From: Terebella lapidaria
Taxonomy: Eukaryota > Annelida > Polychaeta > Terebellida > Terebellidae
Assembly: GCA_949152475.1 (NCBI GenBank)
Contig: OX424560.1
Location: 40,121,719 to 40,185,718 of the forward strand
Direction: 5' to 3'
Length of the DNA stretch: 64,000 nt
Shown one piece after another: positions 1 to 12,756 of the stretch. The notes beneath the pieces are model-generated. The model saw only the letters and a list, made by a program, of their open reading frames with translations, made no database searches and was not told where the DNA came from. A program made the position numbers and the translations under genes. Each line of letters starts with the position of its first letter. Position 1 is the stretch's first letter.

Positions 1-1177
1 ACGAAAACGAAAAATGCCGACTCGGCAAAAAAATTTCGGGTCAAGGTCAAAGTTCATCAATAATACCCCTTAGACATGTTTGTCCAGTGCGACGAGTCCG
101 AAAATAACGTCCGTTTCGCTCTACGACGCACCGTTTCCGAGATATCGACGAAAACGAAAAATGCCGACTCGGCAAAAAAATTTCGGGTCAAGGTCAAAGT
201 TCATCCATAATACCCCTTAGACATGTTTGTCTAGTGCGACGAGTCCGAAAATAACGTCCGTTTCGCTCTACGACGCACCGTTTCCGAGATAACGACGAAA
301 ACGAAAAATGCCGACTCGGCAAAAAAATTTCGGGTCAAGGTCAAAGTTCATCCATAATACCCCTTAGACATGTTTGTCTAGTGCGACGAGTCCGAAAATA
401 ACGTCCGTTTCGCTCTACGACGCACCGTTTCCGAGATATCGACGAAAACGAAAAATGCCGACTCGGCAAAAAAATTTCGGGTCAAGGTCAAAGTTCATCC
501 ATAATACCCCTTAGACATGTTTGTCTAGTGCGACGAGTCCGAAAATAACGTCCGTTTCGCTCTACGACGCACCGTTTCCGAGATAACGACGAAAACGAAA
601 AATGCCGACTCGGCAAAAAAATTTCGGGTCAAGGTCAAAGTTCATCCATAATTCCCCTTAGACATGTTTGTCTAGTGCGACGAGTCCGAAAATAACGTCC
701 GTTTCGCTCTACGACGCACCGTTTCCGAGATATCGACGAAAACGAAAAATGCCGACTCGGCAAAAAAATTTCGGGTCAAGGTCAAAGTTCATCCATAATA
801 CCCCTTAGACATGTTTGTCTAGTGCGACGAGTCCGAAAATAACGTCCGTTTCGCTCTACGACGCACCGTTTCCGAGATATCGACGAAAACGAAAAATGCC
901 GACTCGGCAAAAAAATTTCGGGTCAAGGTCAAAGTTCATCCATAATACCCCTTAGACATGTTTGTCTAGTGCGACGAGTCCGAAAATAACGTCCGTTTCG
1001 CTCTACGACGCACCGTTTCCGAGATATCGACGAAAACGAAAAATGCCGACTCGGCAAAAAAATTTCGGGTCAAGGTCAAAGTTCATCCATAATACCCCTT
1101 AGACATGTTTGTCTAGGGCGACGAGTCCGAAAATAACGTCCGTTTCGCTCTACGACGCACGGTTTCCGAGATATGCA
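1..1177. repeat. Tandem array, 147-bp monomer, eight units
   Basis: The string ACGAAAACGAAAAATGCC recurs at 1, 148, 295, 442, 589, 736, 883 and 1030, a constant spacing of 147 bp. Units are nearly identical. The junction reads GATATCGACG before units 2, 4, 6, 7 and 8 but GATAACGACG before units 3 and 5, so part of the array grew as a two-unit (294-bp) block. Each unit carries TCAAGGTCAAAGTTCA, a direct repeat of nuclear-receptor-type half-sites spaced by one base. Confidence 0.95.
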
Positions 1178-1834
1178 GGATGAATCAAGGATGACTCAGC
1201 AAAAAATTATTTCGGCCTCTAGGTCAAAGGTCGTTTGAGGTATCGATCCCAAAATCAATAGGGTTCTTCCCTGGTGATATATAAACCTCCGTGCAAAATT
1301 CTGCAACTATTGCCTGAATATTTTTTGAGTTATCGTCCGGAAACCAAGTTCCTCGATTTCATCCTCACGGACCTCACGGACCTCGGAGCCGGATCAAAAA
1401 AAAAAGTACACCCTAGAGATGTTTGTCTAGGGCGACGAGTCCGAAAATAACGTCCGTTTCGCTCTACGACGCACGGTTTCCGAGATATGCAGGAAGCCTC
1501 AAGGATGAATCAGCAAAAAATTATTTTGACCTCTAGGTCAAAGGTCGTTTGACGGATCGATCCCAAAATCAATAGGGTTCTTCCCTGGTGGCATATGAAC
1601 CTCCATGCAGAGTTCTGCAACTATTGCATAAATATTTTTCCAGTTATCGTCCGGAAACCAAGTCTTAAAATTAGCCTTGATTTCATCCTCACGGACCTCA
1701 CGGACCTCGGATCCGGCTCAAAAAGAATAGGGTTCTTCCTCATATCATTTCTGACTTGCGGTGAAAATTTGACAAGGATCCGTCAAGGCAATCTAAAGTT
1801 ATCGTCCGGAAACCAAAAGTGGCGGAAGAAGAAG

Positions 1835-1873
<39 letters not shown>

Positions 1874-1912
1874 CTGCTAAAACCATAAAGGCATTTCTGC
1901 CGAAATGCCTTA
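1..1912 (+). mobile_element. Tandem-repeat transposon with hairpin 3' end, copy 1 (5' end outside window)
   Basis: The left edge of the window lies inside an array of 147-bp units (1 to about 1177). A unique tail follows, with one further diverged monomer, then an A-rich run (about 1827-1870), then a 3' hairpin in which AAGGCATTT pairs with AAATGCCTT. Two other copies (17441-18452 and 22901-23695) share the tail, the poly-A and the hairpin. Their 5' ends begin near ACTAGACGTCAA, followed by another ATGCC/GGCAT hairpin. No coding capacity is visible. Short hairpin ends plus a tandem-repeat core recall non-autonomous Helitron-like (HINE/DINE) and bivalve 'pearl' elements. That class assignment is inference; the existence of a mobile family is seen directly. 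Confidence 0.8.
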
Positions 1913-2908
1913 ATTATGTGAAAAAGGCAGACAAGAACTGTCAGAAGGAGAAGGAGGTACGTTTCAAATGCGTCGAATCAAATCTCGGTGAAAAGGCTGG
2001 AAATTTATCACAGCCATTTATGATTCATACATGCCAAATCAAACACAAGACACAATACTAGTAAGTTTTGTACAAAAACACATCTTGCAACATTCATAAG
2101 ACCAATATGCAACTGATTGCAGTCCTTTTATAATGTTAAGATCATAGCTGATTAGAAGAAGGCTCCAACAGCCATATACATTAGTCACGACCACCAGCAG
2201 ACCTGGAGTCATGTGACAGATCAATGCTGATTCACCTGTGATTGCTTCCGATGAACCATGATGGTCAACATGGTCAAGCTATACAACAAGTGTACAACTG
2301 AACCCCATGGCATGGCCAACAGACCTATCTGTGTGTGACGTCTGAAGATGTTGATCTTGAAGAGTAAACTTATGATCGATTGTACTCATGTACTGCAACT
2401 GATTCAGATCTAGACCTACTCAGGCTATTTGCAATCATTCACAACTTGTGCAGTCAATATAACAGTTAGGTTGTGAACTGTGTGACATGGGCATAATAGG
2501 TCCCTCTACATGACAAGGCTTATTCTGTTAAAATGGTAGATCTAACACCATTCAAAAGTTTTCGGTCAACTTCTATACCTTCGAGAATCTTGGAAGGTTG
2601 TGGTTGGAAATGGAAGAGGCACACACTAGAAGCATCCCGTCCGAAATAAGTGGGACCAATATATTTGACTATATCACGAAATGAACAGTGTGACATGGGC
2701 TCGAGTGACTATTCTCGTTCAGTAGTTACACTGACTGACAAAATCGATACCAATCAATAGAAGTGATCGGTTGTCAATCAAAGTTGATTCAATCACTGAC
2801 TGTACTTGACATGACAAACTCTCCATCCTCATAGTCAACTTGTTGGGGTCATGGTCGGGCTCACTCCTACTGCGCCAGTGACACTCATGGACTCAGGTGG
2901 TCAGGGAC
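1913..2908. other. Intergenic, no gene recognised
   Basis: AT-rich single-copy-looking sequence without a convincing ORF, splice pattern or repeat. Short ORFs here are random or are poly-lysine artefacts of the neighbouring poly-A run. Confidence 0.5.
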
Positions 2909-2910
2909 TA

Positions 2911-3580
2911 CCGTATTACCCCGCATATAGGTGCATGCGCCTATAAGCATGATAAGTGAAACAACGCCTTTTGAGAAGTCGTGAGAATATTAACTGGTTT
3001 CATTTATAGGTGCATGCGCCTATAACTGAAACTAGGCGCATGTGCCTAAGTGAAACATCCTTTGTATACTAGTACATTAATATAGGCCGAGACCGTAGGC
3101 TAGGTAGGCATATTCACATCTCCTGGTTTTAACGCGTAGTTGAAATATATATATTATAAAGGTCACATACAAACATAAACACACAATCCGTTCTAATCAT
3201 GGTTATGAGTAATCTCAAGATAAACAGCGACTGACTAGGGAGAAATAACTAGCCAAGTATCCGATCATACAATCCGATAAGACAGAGTGAAAGTATTTTG
3301 ACGTCAGCAGGGTATGGAGTATAGGGTGTCTGTGATGCACGCCTACAGAAAACTCAATCAAATTTGCATTCAATCAAATTTGCATTTGCAATCACTGTCT
3401 GGGGTTTGCATTCATTTTGCGGTTGAACGCATACTGATCAACAATATGAATCAATTTTCACTAATAAGTGCACCCACTTGTGCAAAATTTAACCAACTTT
3501 ATTTATAGGCACATGCGCCTATAAATGAAGCTTGGCGCACCTTCACTTTTAGGGGCATGTGCCTATGCGGGGTGATATGG
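2911..3580. mobile_element. TA-flanked MITE with iterated TAGGYGCATGYGCCTA palindromes
   Basis: The ends are inverted: CCGTATTACCCCGCATA on the left and, read on the other strand, CCATATCACCCCGCATA on the right. A TA lies outside each end (2909-2910 and 3581-3582). Inside, near-palindromes of the type TAGGTGCATGCGCCTATA occur near 2930, 3010, 3035, 3507 and 3553, clustered at both ends. There is no coding potential. A TA target duplication suggests the Tc1/mariner/pogo group. Confidence 0.7.
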
Positions 3581-3585
3581 TACAC

Positions 3586-3963
3586 TATGAGCAGTAGGCT
3601 ACAGTAAGAGTGAGCAGGTGAGTTCGAGTAACATGTCACTCACTGTGCAATTCAGTTGACATTGACTGAGTGCGTTTTGAGTTGTTATTTGGCAATTATT
3701 TCATACTCATGAAGCATACGAACCTTCAATAAATTATCCTGACTACAGCACTATGACTTAGTATGAGCAGGAGGCTAGAGTAACAGTGAGTAGATCTAGG
3801 TGAGTTTGACACTGAGTAGATTCTAGACCTAACTGTCACTCACTGACACTGTGACTGTGCAGTTCAGTTGACATTGATTGACTGAGTGAGTTCTGAGTTG
3901 TTATTTGTAATTTGGCAATTATTTCATACTCATGAAGCATACGAACCTTCAATAAATTATCCT
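3586..3963. repeat. Direct duplication, about 155 and 200 bp
   Basis: Segments starting TATGAGCAG at 3586 and 3762 share the same order of motifs (GAGCAG...GTCACTCACT...TTCAGTTGACATTGA...) and the same ending AATAAATTATCCT. The second copy carries short internal expansions of GACTGA/CACTG words. Confidence 0.8.
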
Positions 3964-5588
3964 AAAATATCCCCGTGTACACATCACTTGCACACATCTG
4001 TACAGCCCAAACTAAAACACGAAACCGGTGTACATTCCAAAACACACCTGACAAGCTCGGAGTTTGTGTTCCTGTGACGTAGCAGACCACGGCGACCTCA
4101 CACGGCCAACCACGGAACTAGCGCCACTGGCGTCAGCTCATTTACAATCTCTATTCGCGGCCGGGGGTCGTATGAGCAGGGATTAGGCAAAATGGCATAA
4201 CCCAGTGATGATGATCCATCCTTTAGAAGCGTTGCGTTCGATATGACGCTGTGGAACTGAGTCACCAAGTATTCCAAGAAAGGAATGCGATGTAGGTCTG
4301 TTTCTTGTTGTGAATGTGAACTAGCCTATAGAAAATGAAATTATTCGAAGTGTAAAATTCGATATTGTAAAGTTATTGACTGTCGTCCGCTCTTCGGGAT
4401 CCTCGAGGATAGTCCTCTCACCACGAGTCCTTGCGGACGCGCATCCGCTATTCCGGATCCTTGCAGCGGCGCCGCTCACCGGAGGTCACTGCGGACACGG
4501 TAACCACTCTAACATTTACGGTAACCAGGTAACAGCCCACCCGACACGCCCAGGCCTACGGACACCGTTCAGAAACTAGTTCATCACCACGGTGTTAGCT
4601 GGAGAGGCCTGGCGAGCCGCGGTCTGCCTCGGGGACGGAACCCCGTACAGCCTGACGAGCTAGCCAGAGCCTACGTCACACCGTCCCGGGAAGGGAGAGA
4701 ACTGGCGATCCACAGGGCTTGCGCCCCCGAGTCAGCAACTCGTCTCTCCCAGCCCGAGCCCCCATATGGAAATTGTCCCCAGGGCCCCAAGGGGCCTCTA
4801 CTCGTGACTCGTGACTTGGGACCTCAAAGCTCATGGCGAGCTCCGAGTGCATCCTCGCCACTCGATCGTGAACAATCTCCCCGATCAAGTCGCTTCCAGT
4901 GTATATATAATACACCAGAAACTAGAGGCTGCATGCGAAGCGTAATCAAACCATTGTTATAGTTTACTGGTAACGTAAATTACAATGCGTCGCCGTAGCA
5001 ATGCCCACTCGAACGGAGCGTGTCAAAACAAGGCCAAGACAGAAAAGGCCACACAAATGGCATGTAGTTTTACAATCACCTGCCGCGATCTTAGGGCAAA
5101 ATCGCCACAATATTATCAAGTTTCTTTGGAAGAAATCTGTCCTGTAGGCCTACTTGTACAACATGTAATCATATTTATATTTCCCTTTAAATTAGTTTAA
5201 TTAATATAGTTCCCGCTGTAACATTTCTTGGTTTGGACATGTACCTTCATTTTCCAACCTTTCATTAAAAAAATGATGGTTTAGCGTTTTTTCAAAAAAA
5301 AAAAATATCCAGTATTTTTCCAAATAAATTGAAATGATGATCAATCGTCATCAATCGTCATCATCTTTTTTTATCCCAAATTGTGGAGCGCGTTTCAGTA
5401 TAGTCCGTAAATCCGGGGGTCGTTCCCTATTCTTCCAAAACGGACCCTCAAAGTCTGAGTCTTTTTGCGTCGCAACTTCTGGATGCCGCTCATCTTGCTT
5501 CCTTCTGGGAAGCGATGCTCACGTCGTGTTTGCCAGTCTTGGGCGCAGGCGGAGCATGTTGGGGATCAACATTGTAAGAAGGGGGTAA
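3964..5588. other. Intergenic, GC-rich patch, no gene recognised
   Basis: About 4080-4920 is clearly GC-rich compared with its surroundings, with several GCGGAC/GTCCGC words near 4385-4495, resembling the CCGCA-rich stretch at 44.5-45.2 kb. ORFs of 60-85 codons are present but have no recognisable domain or splice context. A CpG-rich promoter fragment or old transposon sequence are both possible. Confidence 0.35.
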
Positions 5589-6330
5589 TGTGGCGATTTT
5601 GCTAAAGATCACGGCAGGAGATTCTTTGTAAACACTACTCTTGTTTCTGGCCGCTTCGTGTTCGAAGCATGTGCGTCGCTTAGTGACGTATTGTCTTTTA
5701 TCGATCCACAATACTGTAACAATGGCTTTACGTCATCCGTCGTCTCTCATGCTTTGGGGGTTATAAATACTCCCGAGCCGCTGTGTGTGTTCGGAGTTGT
5801 CTGAGCTAACAGAGCGAGAGGACGACGGGTGAGCTCAGCGATGAGCTCCTTGTCCCTTCTCGACTAAAGGGCCCGTTAGGCCTCAGGGATGACTTCCAAT
5901 CGGGGGCCCAGGAGGGGGACCGTGATGATTCGGGGCTCGTCCCTGTGATCACCGGTCTCTCGCCCTGGGATGGTGCGACACAGGCCCTGGTAGACCGTCG
6001 GGCTACACCAGGGTTCTATCCCTGCGGCAGTGCCGTCGGCGAGGCCGGCCAGCAACATGCCCACGTGCGCGAGCTCTGTGGTGCCGCTCCCATGGCATCT
6101 CAGGCTCTGCACACGGCTGCATTATCATAACTAATGTATATGTTGTATGTTGTTGACATTATCATAACTAATGTATATGTTGTATGTTGTTGACATTATC
6201 ATAACTAATGTATATGTTGTATGTTGGTGATGATAATGATGATGTGTTATGATGCGATGTGATGTATGATGGCCGGACTCGTCCGAACGGACTGTTACCT
6301 GGTTGTAGTTCTAGTTATTACGACGCCCGC
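5589..6330 (+). mobile_element. LTR-like dispersed repeat, copy 1 (fossil)
   Basis: Similarity to 45251-45886 begins at TGTGGCGATTTTGC and ends near ACGCCYGC, in the same orientation. Shared blocks include GGCTGCTTCGTGTTCGAAGC-like and CTCGCCCTGGGATGGTGCG. This copy holds a TATA box (TTATAAATAC near 5761) upstream of a GC-rich leader, as in an LTR promoter. A GGTTCTATCC-like word resembles a tRNA B box. No intact target duplication is evident, so an old solo LTR is my best reading. Internal coding sequence is absent. Confidence 0.45.
6121..6228. repeat. Minisatellite, three 37-bp units
   Basis: ATTATCATAACTAATGTATA starts at 6121, 6158 and 6195, an exact 37-bp period. It lies inside the LTR-like repeat and is absent from the copy near 45.8 kb, so it expanded after the copies separated. 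Confidence 0.95.
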
Positions 6331-6648
6331 TGCGTGCGCCCTGTGTGCCGCGGGCGTCGAACGTTACATATATACGGTATATATGTGGAAAAAAAGGACA
6401 CACAGCACCAGAATCCTGTGAAGAATATTTTTTGACACCCTGCCACTGTGATATGCACTTTCTTAATCTTGTGTACATCGAAATAATGGATATTGTGAGA
6501 CACATAGACTACATATAACGAGTGTTGCAGTGTGATATAATTTACGCTGAAATGTAATTTTTGGGTCTTTGGGTTATGTCATATTTCTTGCCGAAAAGCT
6601 CGTAGTTCATTCCAAGTATTTGTGCGTAACTGTTTAATCTGAGACTAT

Positions 6649-6886
6649 TGTTCCCACTGTTCTTGTCTTAAATTGTATATTTTCCACAAATTTTCAACTT
6701 TTGATTTTCTCAACACACATGTTTATTCCAGCACATTCATCCCAAGCCAAACTTCAGTCCACAGGGGCAGACACCTCCCTCCAAAGTCACCAACTAGGTG
6801 GCAGCACAAAACATATAGAAATATTTATCACATACACTAGGGGGCAACACTGCCCAAACATAATTATTGAATTAGTCTTCAAAACA
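6649..6886 (-). repeat. 3' LTR of the BEL/Pao fossil
   Basis: 238 bp, TG...CA termini as written on the + strand. It is nearly identical to 12757-12994, with four substitutions seen. It lies at the transcriptional 3' end because the element reads on the - strand. Confidence 0.95.
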
Positions 6887-9800
6887 TCCTCCCCACTTTG
6901 ATACCATATCAACAAAAAAAATCCATAGCCCAAATATCCATACACTAAAATTCATAAAATGTCCAAAGTTCATTGTTCATGAAATGTCTAGTGGGCACAG
7001 TTTCACGATAGGTCGGCATATGTGTTGAGTCTCTCCGACATGTACGTCAGCGGTCCGCACACGTCCATCCTCTCCTGGGTAGATCTTGGTTATCCTTCCA
7101 AGTGGCCATTTGCCTCTAGGAAGGTTTGGTGTCAGTACCAACACAATGTCACCAATGTTGAAGTCCCTGAGTTCAGCCCTCCATTTGGTTCGGCTGTTAA
7201 GTCCTGGAAGCCATTCACGAAGCCACCTTCCCCAGAAATGTCGCACGAGCTCCTGTACTCGTCGCCATCTCTTTCTGGGGTTGAAATCTGTGGTATCCAC
7301 TGCATCAGGTGCGAAGCAGCCACCCATCTGTCCATGAAGAAAGTGTGAGAGGCACGATGTCACTTGCAATTGCTGACTGGTAGGCTAGAGGATGAGAGTT
7401 AATCAGATCTTCGGCTCCTACTATGGCACTTTGCAGCTCCTCATCTGTTATGTCTGCCTCTCCCGATATCCTATTCATCGCCGTTTTTGCTGCCTTTATC
7501 ATCACCTCATGGACTCCGCCGAAGTGTGGTGCATATGGAGGATTGAAGTGCCATTCCACTCCTTAATTGGCTGTCGAATCCTGTATTTTTCCTGAGTCTA
7601 ATTTCCTGACAAGATCTTGAATCTCGTTGTGGCCTCCAACCAGATTCGTGCCATTGTCCGACACAATATATCTCGGTAGACCTCGCCGTGAAGCCATCCG
7701 GAAAAAAGCATTCAGGAACGCATCCGTGGTAAGGCTGTATGTCATCTCCAGGTGTACAGCTCTTGTGGCTAGGCAGGTGAAAAGGCACAGATATCGTTTT
7801 AGACGAGTTTTTCCTCTTCCCTGCTTCGTCAGGAACGGTCCGGCGAAATCCACTGCACACTGGCTGAAGGCACGTAAAGAAAGTCATGTACGTGGTTCTG
7901 GCAATGGGGCCATGATCTGTGACATTGGCATAGCTTTTCGTTTTCGACATGTCATGCATTGTTTTTCCCAGTCTCTGATGACTTCACCGGCTGCTACGAT
8001 CCAGTACTTTGATGAAAGCTTCGACAGCACAAAATTCGTTCCGGCATGTTGTGTGTCGTCATGGGCATTTTTGATGATGAAAGTGGTGATCCAGTTGTTA
8101 CGTGGCAATATCACAGGGAAGCGCGTTTCCCACGCCATGCACTCGGCATATTCCAGTCGACCATGACATCTTAGGATCCCATCTTCATCTAGGCATGGAC
8201 ACAATGCTGAAAGTTTTGACTTCTTGTCGACTTGCTTTCCCGACTTCAAGGCTTTCAGTTCAGTGTCAAAACTTTCTGCTTGGGCTGTCCTGATTAAGTG
8301 ATTCTCAGCTTCAGATATTTCTCCTGGTTCTAGTGATCCAGTTTTTCTTATTTCTCTTGGCAATTGACAGTTTTCTATGAATCTCATTACCCATGCACAC
8401 ACTCTTGTCAGTCGTTTCCAGCTTGAAAATCTGGTGGGCTCCAATCTGTTCTCTGTGACTGTTATCATGACTGTTCCCTCCCTTTTTTGCTTTTCCTCCT
8501 GCTGTGGTTGACTTCGTCTTTCATTTTTGACAGATCCATGGCTTGGAGCTTCCTTGAAATCGTCCATCGTACTTTTCGGCCAAGTCGACATGTCTTTGCA
8601 CAGGAACTCTGGCCCTTGCCACCAGACGTCATGCTGAATCAGATCTGCAAGTGGCATGCCTCTACTTAAGACGTCGGCAGGATTTTCAGCACTTGGGACA
8701 TGGTTCCACTGAGCCGGATCTGTCGAATTTTGTATTTCAGGCACTCGATTGGCCACAAATGGCTTGAATAGCCGACTTCGTCCTCGAATCCAATATAGTG
8801 TGTCCATGCTGTCACTCCACAACTTCCACTTGTCGGTAGGAACATTCAGCACCTTTCCAATTGTCACTGCGAGATGAGCACCAATGACTGCGGCCATCAA
8901 CTCCAGTCTTGGTATGCTCACAGCTTTGAGGGGAGCTACACGGGACTTCGCGGCAACTAGGCAGCTGGACTTTTGGTTGTTCAAAGTTGTCACTAGATAC
9001 ACGACTGCTCCGTAGGCATTTTGGGAAGCGTCAGCAAATACATGCATATTTTCCACTGTAGCTTCCGTTGGCTTCAGACAGCGGGATACTTGAACTTCTG
9101 TCAGTTTGTTGAGCTCTGAAAACCACATTTTGGCTTTGTTGTACATTTCTGGGTTGACTTTTTCGTCCCAGTCATATCCTTCTGCCCACATGTCTTGGAT
9201 GACTATTTTTGCTCTCACTATGTATGGTGCCAAGAAGCCTAGTGGGTCGAACACTTTGGCTATTTTACTCAAGAAGTTCCTTTTCGTGATGAGCACATCT
9301 GTTTCTGGCACGTTCGTACTGTATGTGAAGTGATCCTCTTGTGGTGCCCACATGATTCATAGTGTTTTGGTTGTTGGTAGGTGTCCCTTATCCAGATCAA
9401 CTGAGGTAGCACAGTCAGCTTGAGGTACATTAATGAGCACTTCTTGACAGTTGGACATCCATTTGTGGGTCTTCATTCCGGCAGACTCCCATACTGCTGT
9501 GAGATCATGATACAGTTGGATCGCTGTTGGCACATCTGGTACACTGTCCACGTTGTCGTCCATGTATGAGCTCTGTAGAATTGTTTCTGCTGCTCGTGGA
9601 AACTGGGATTGATGCTCCTTGGCATTCTGTTGAGCAACATACAGTGCGATGTATGGAGAGCAGTTCACCCCAAAGACGACTTGGTTGAATTGGTATACGT
9701 CTGGCGGCTTACTCTGGTCTAGACCTCGCCAGACAAATCTATGGTAGGGCTTGTCATCAGGTTGCAGCTTGATTTGTAGATACATCTCGGATATATCACA

Positions 9801-12738
9801 CATCAGGGCAACTGGTTCTTTGCGGAATCTCAAGAGGATGTCAACCAGATCATTTTGAAGTTTTGGCCCTTGATGTATGACATCATTCAGGGATAGCCCT
9901 TCAAACTTGGCTGAAGCGTCAAATACGATCCTTGTCTTCGTTGTCGTTCTGTCAGGTCGAATGACTGGAAAATGCGGTAGAAACCATCCTTTTCTGTCTG
10001 TGCTCTCTTCCAGTGTTAACTTTTCTATGTACCCCTTCTTTTCATACTTCTCAATGACTTTGTTGTAGGCGAGAGCCACTTCAGGTGACTTGGATAGTCT
10101 TTTCTCAATGTTCTCCAGGCGTGTGATGGCCATTTCTTTGTTTTCTGGCAGATTTGGCTTGTTGCTCTTCCATGGGACTCCAACTGTGTAACGGCCATTT
10201 TCATACTTCAAGGTCTTGTCAACAATCTCTTGGGCCTCTTTATCATCTGGCTTATTAGGTGACTTGTCAGCATCGCTGGCTCCTCCACTTCCCAGAACTT
10301 CCTGAGGAGCAAATCTCCCAAATCATTTTCGTTCTGAAAGTAAGTGTAATTAGTGTGGCATTTTTCTTCACCAGGAACTCGACCTACACAGGTTCAATGG
10401 AGGGGTGTTAATCTGGCTACTGGCTGTCCGAGACCTCCTGTGACCTCACGTTTTGCCACCAGTAAATCTGCATTGTCCACTCCGATCAGTATATCTACAA
10501 TGGGACGGGCTTTGTTTGGAGGGAACTTGATGTTCTTCAAGTGAGGCCATTTTGACTTGTATTTGTTCCAGTTTACGACTTCCATGTCTCCTGTCACACG
10601 GTTGGTTGTGTGACCCGTGATCTCCTTCTTGACTTTACCGTCGATGCTCTCAATCGTGAATTCGACTAGGGAACTGTTCAATGTTGTTGTCAGGCCGTTA
10701 AGCACCTTCACCTTCAGGCCGTCAGGTTGCCCATGGAGTCCAAGCTGACCACTCACATCCGAGTTGATATATGTTGTTGTACTACAGTCGTCAAGCAGTG
10801 CATTGCAGTAAATGTGATTTCCCTTATTTCTGAGAATGACTGGCACTGTACGCAGGGCGACAAATCCATTTTCTCTGGTGTTTTTCTTGTCACTTGGAAC
10901 TTTGGTACAAGTGGTATGAGTTCTGATCTGATCGTCGTTGTTTTCTCGTGAGTCAGACTGCACGTCAGCACTCTGTGCTGCTGTAGGATTCTCATTTTTC
11001 TGGCTTGATCGAGGTTCGTGTAGTAATCTATGGTGATAATATCGGCACCCGTCTAGTCCACATCTGCGACTGCGTATGCACTTGTCTCCATGGTGTGATG
11101 TGGATAGGCACTTGAAGCAGACTCTCTTTTCTTTTGCAGCTTCCCAACGATCTGCTAGACTGAGTGCTCGGAATTTCTCGCAGGCCCACAATCCATGTGG
11201 CCCCCCACAAAGACGACATGACCATTGGGCAGTTTTGGGTCCAGGAGATCCTTTTTCTTGCACGTTTGCTGCGAATGTCTTCCTAGAAGAACTGCGACTA
11301 TCTTCCTTCATGATGCCTTTTACAGTTTCGGTTGCAGTGATCAAGAACTCTGCTTCTTGATTGATGAAGCTTCTCAGTGTTTGTATATTATGTGCCAGGT
11401 TATTTTCATACGTCCACCTGTGGTATCGTGATAACAATGTCTCACTGATATCACGCTGCACAGTTATGTACAGTGAACCTCCACCTCCAAGTTCATTTCC
11501 TTGGCCGATTTCCATCAAATTCACGACGAGTACATCTAGCAACTCTGCGAAATGCTCCAGGTCTTTTGCATTGCCATCTCAGACTGGTTTGAATCTGTCA
11601 AGTTCTTCAAGTCTCAGGGCCATTTGGCGACGTTGTCCACCATATTTTCTCTCCAGCCTCTGCTTCGCGACCTCGTAGGCTGCCGCTGAATGCCCCAAAC
11701 TTTCTATGACTTTTAGAGGTTCTCCTTGAAGGCTGTTGCGTAATCTCAAAAGTTTGTACTCTGCTGTTGCAGCTGTTTTGTCGACACATGCCATGAAAGC
11801 AGACTTCCATGATTCATAATTCTTCTTATCACCACTGAACACAGGTATTTGGACTCTGGTCAACAATTTGGCTGGATCGAACGTTACATGGTCATTGATT
11901 TGTATGGGATATATCTGTGCAGGTCTCATGTTGTACTGCGGCTGAGACGGTGGTGGTATGTACGTACATTCTTGAGTCGGCTGTTGTGGTTGGAACGCAG
12001 GTACATACTGATACTCTTGTGTTGACTGTGGGTTCAGTTGTGGCTGTTGCTCAGGCTCTCTCGTTGATGCTGTTTCTGGCTTTGATTCTGTCTGTCTAGC
12101 ATCTTGGCTTGTATTTATCAGCAACACCTTCGGTTCAGTTTTGTCTTTCGGGGTCGACAGTATTCTTTCTTGTTCTTCTATTTCACCTCTCACCTCATTG
12201 AACGTGTGCTCGAGCTGGTCCATTTCTTGTCTTAGCTCTTGTACTAGCTTCCGATACCTGCCTGGCCTGTGGTCTGGGGTCGTTATTGGCACCTCAGGTG
12301 TGAAATCCATACTTGTGATACTGTGGCTTGTTCTCGACTGTAAGTATTTCACAATACGGTTTTCTGTGTCATTGTATGCTTGCTCTATTCTCCCCATGTC
12401 AGTTTGTAGCGACGCTAGCTTATCGACCTCACTCCAGGTACGGAAATGTTCACTCACTTCTAGGTACAGGGTCATAAGTCGCTCCATCAGTGCATTGAGT
12501 TCTTTCAGCTTGGCTCTCATTGTACCTTTTGATGCTTGGCTATCCAACAGCTCAGACAGCTCATCATTCACACTGTAGAAGTCTAGTCTCACCATGGAGA
12601 ATTCTATCTTCATACTTTTCCTGCTCATCTTCCTTTTGTGGCAAAGTCCTTCAAGTTCAATGGTTAAAAGCACATGGTTTTCAAAAAATGAGCAATATTC
12701 AGCTTCACTATATTCAATAAGTCACTTTACCATAATAA

Positions 12739-12756
12739 CCACGCTCTGCTACCATT
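12739..12756 (-). promoter_or_regulatory. Primer-binding site of the BEL/Pao fossil (initiator tRNA-Met type)
   Basis: Immediately inside the 5' LTR, the - strand reads TGGTAGCAGAGCGTGGTT. This is complementary to a tRNA 3' end with acceptor strand CTCTGCTA plus CCA, which is the acceptor of metazoan initiator tRNA-Met (5' strand AGCAGAG). The T-stem bases differ slightly from vertebrate tRNA, as expected between phyla. Confidence 0.75.

Noticed and set aside
1-1177. Possible CRISPR array or bacterial origin
   Set aside because: Units are contiguous 147-bp repeats without spacers, and the window has intron-containing animal genes.
1595-2061. ORFs of 97 and 80 codons with long poly-lysine runs
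   Set aside because: The lysines come from the A-run that precedes the 3' hairpin of the tandem-repeat transposon; no other coding evidence.
4376-4915. GC-rich ORFs on both strands as possible exons
   Set aside because: No splice sites in suitable phase, no conserved motif, and GC richness alone keeps frames open.
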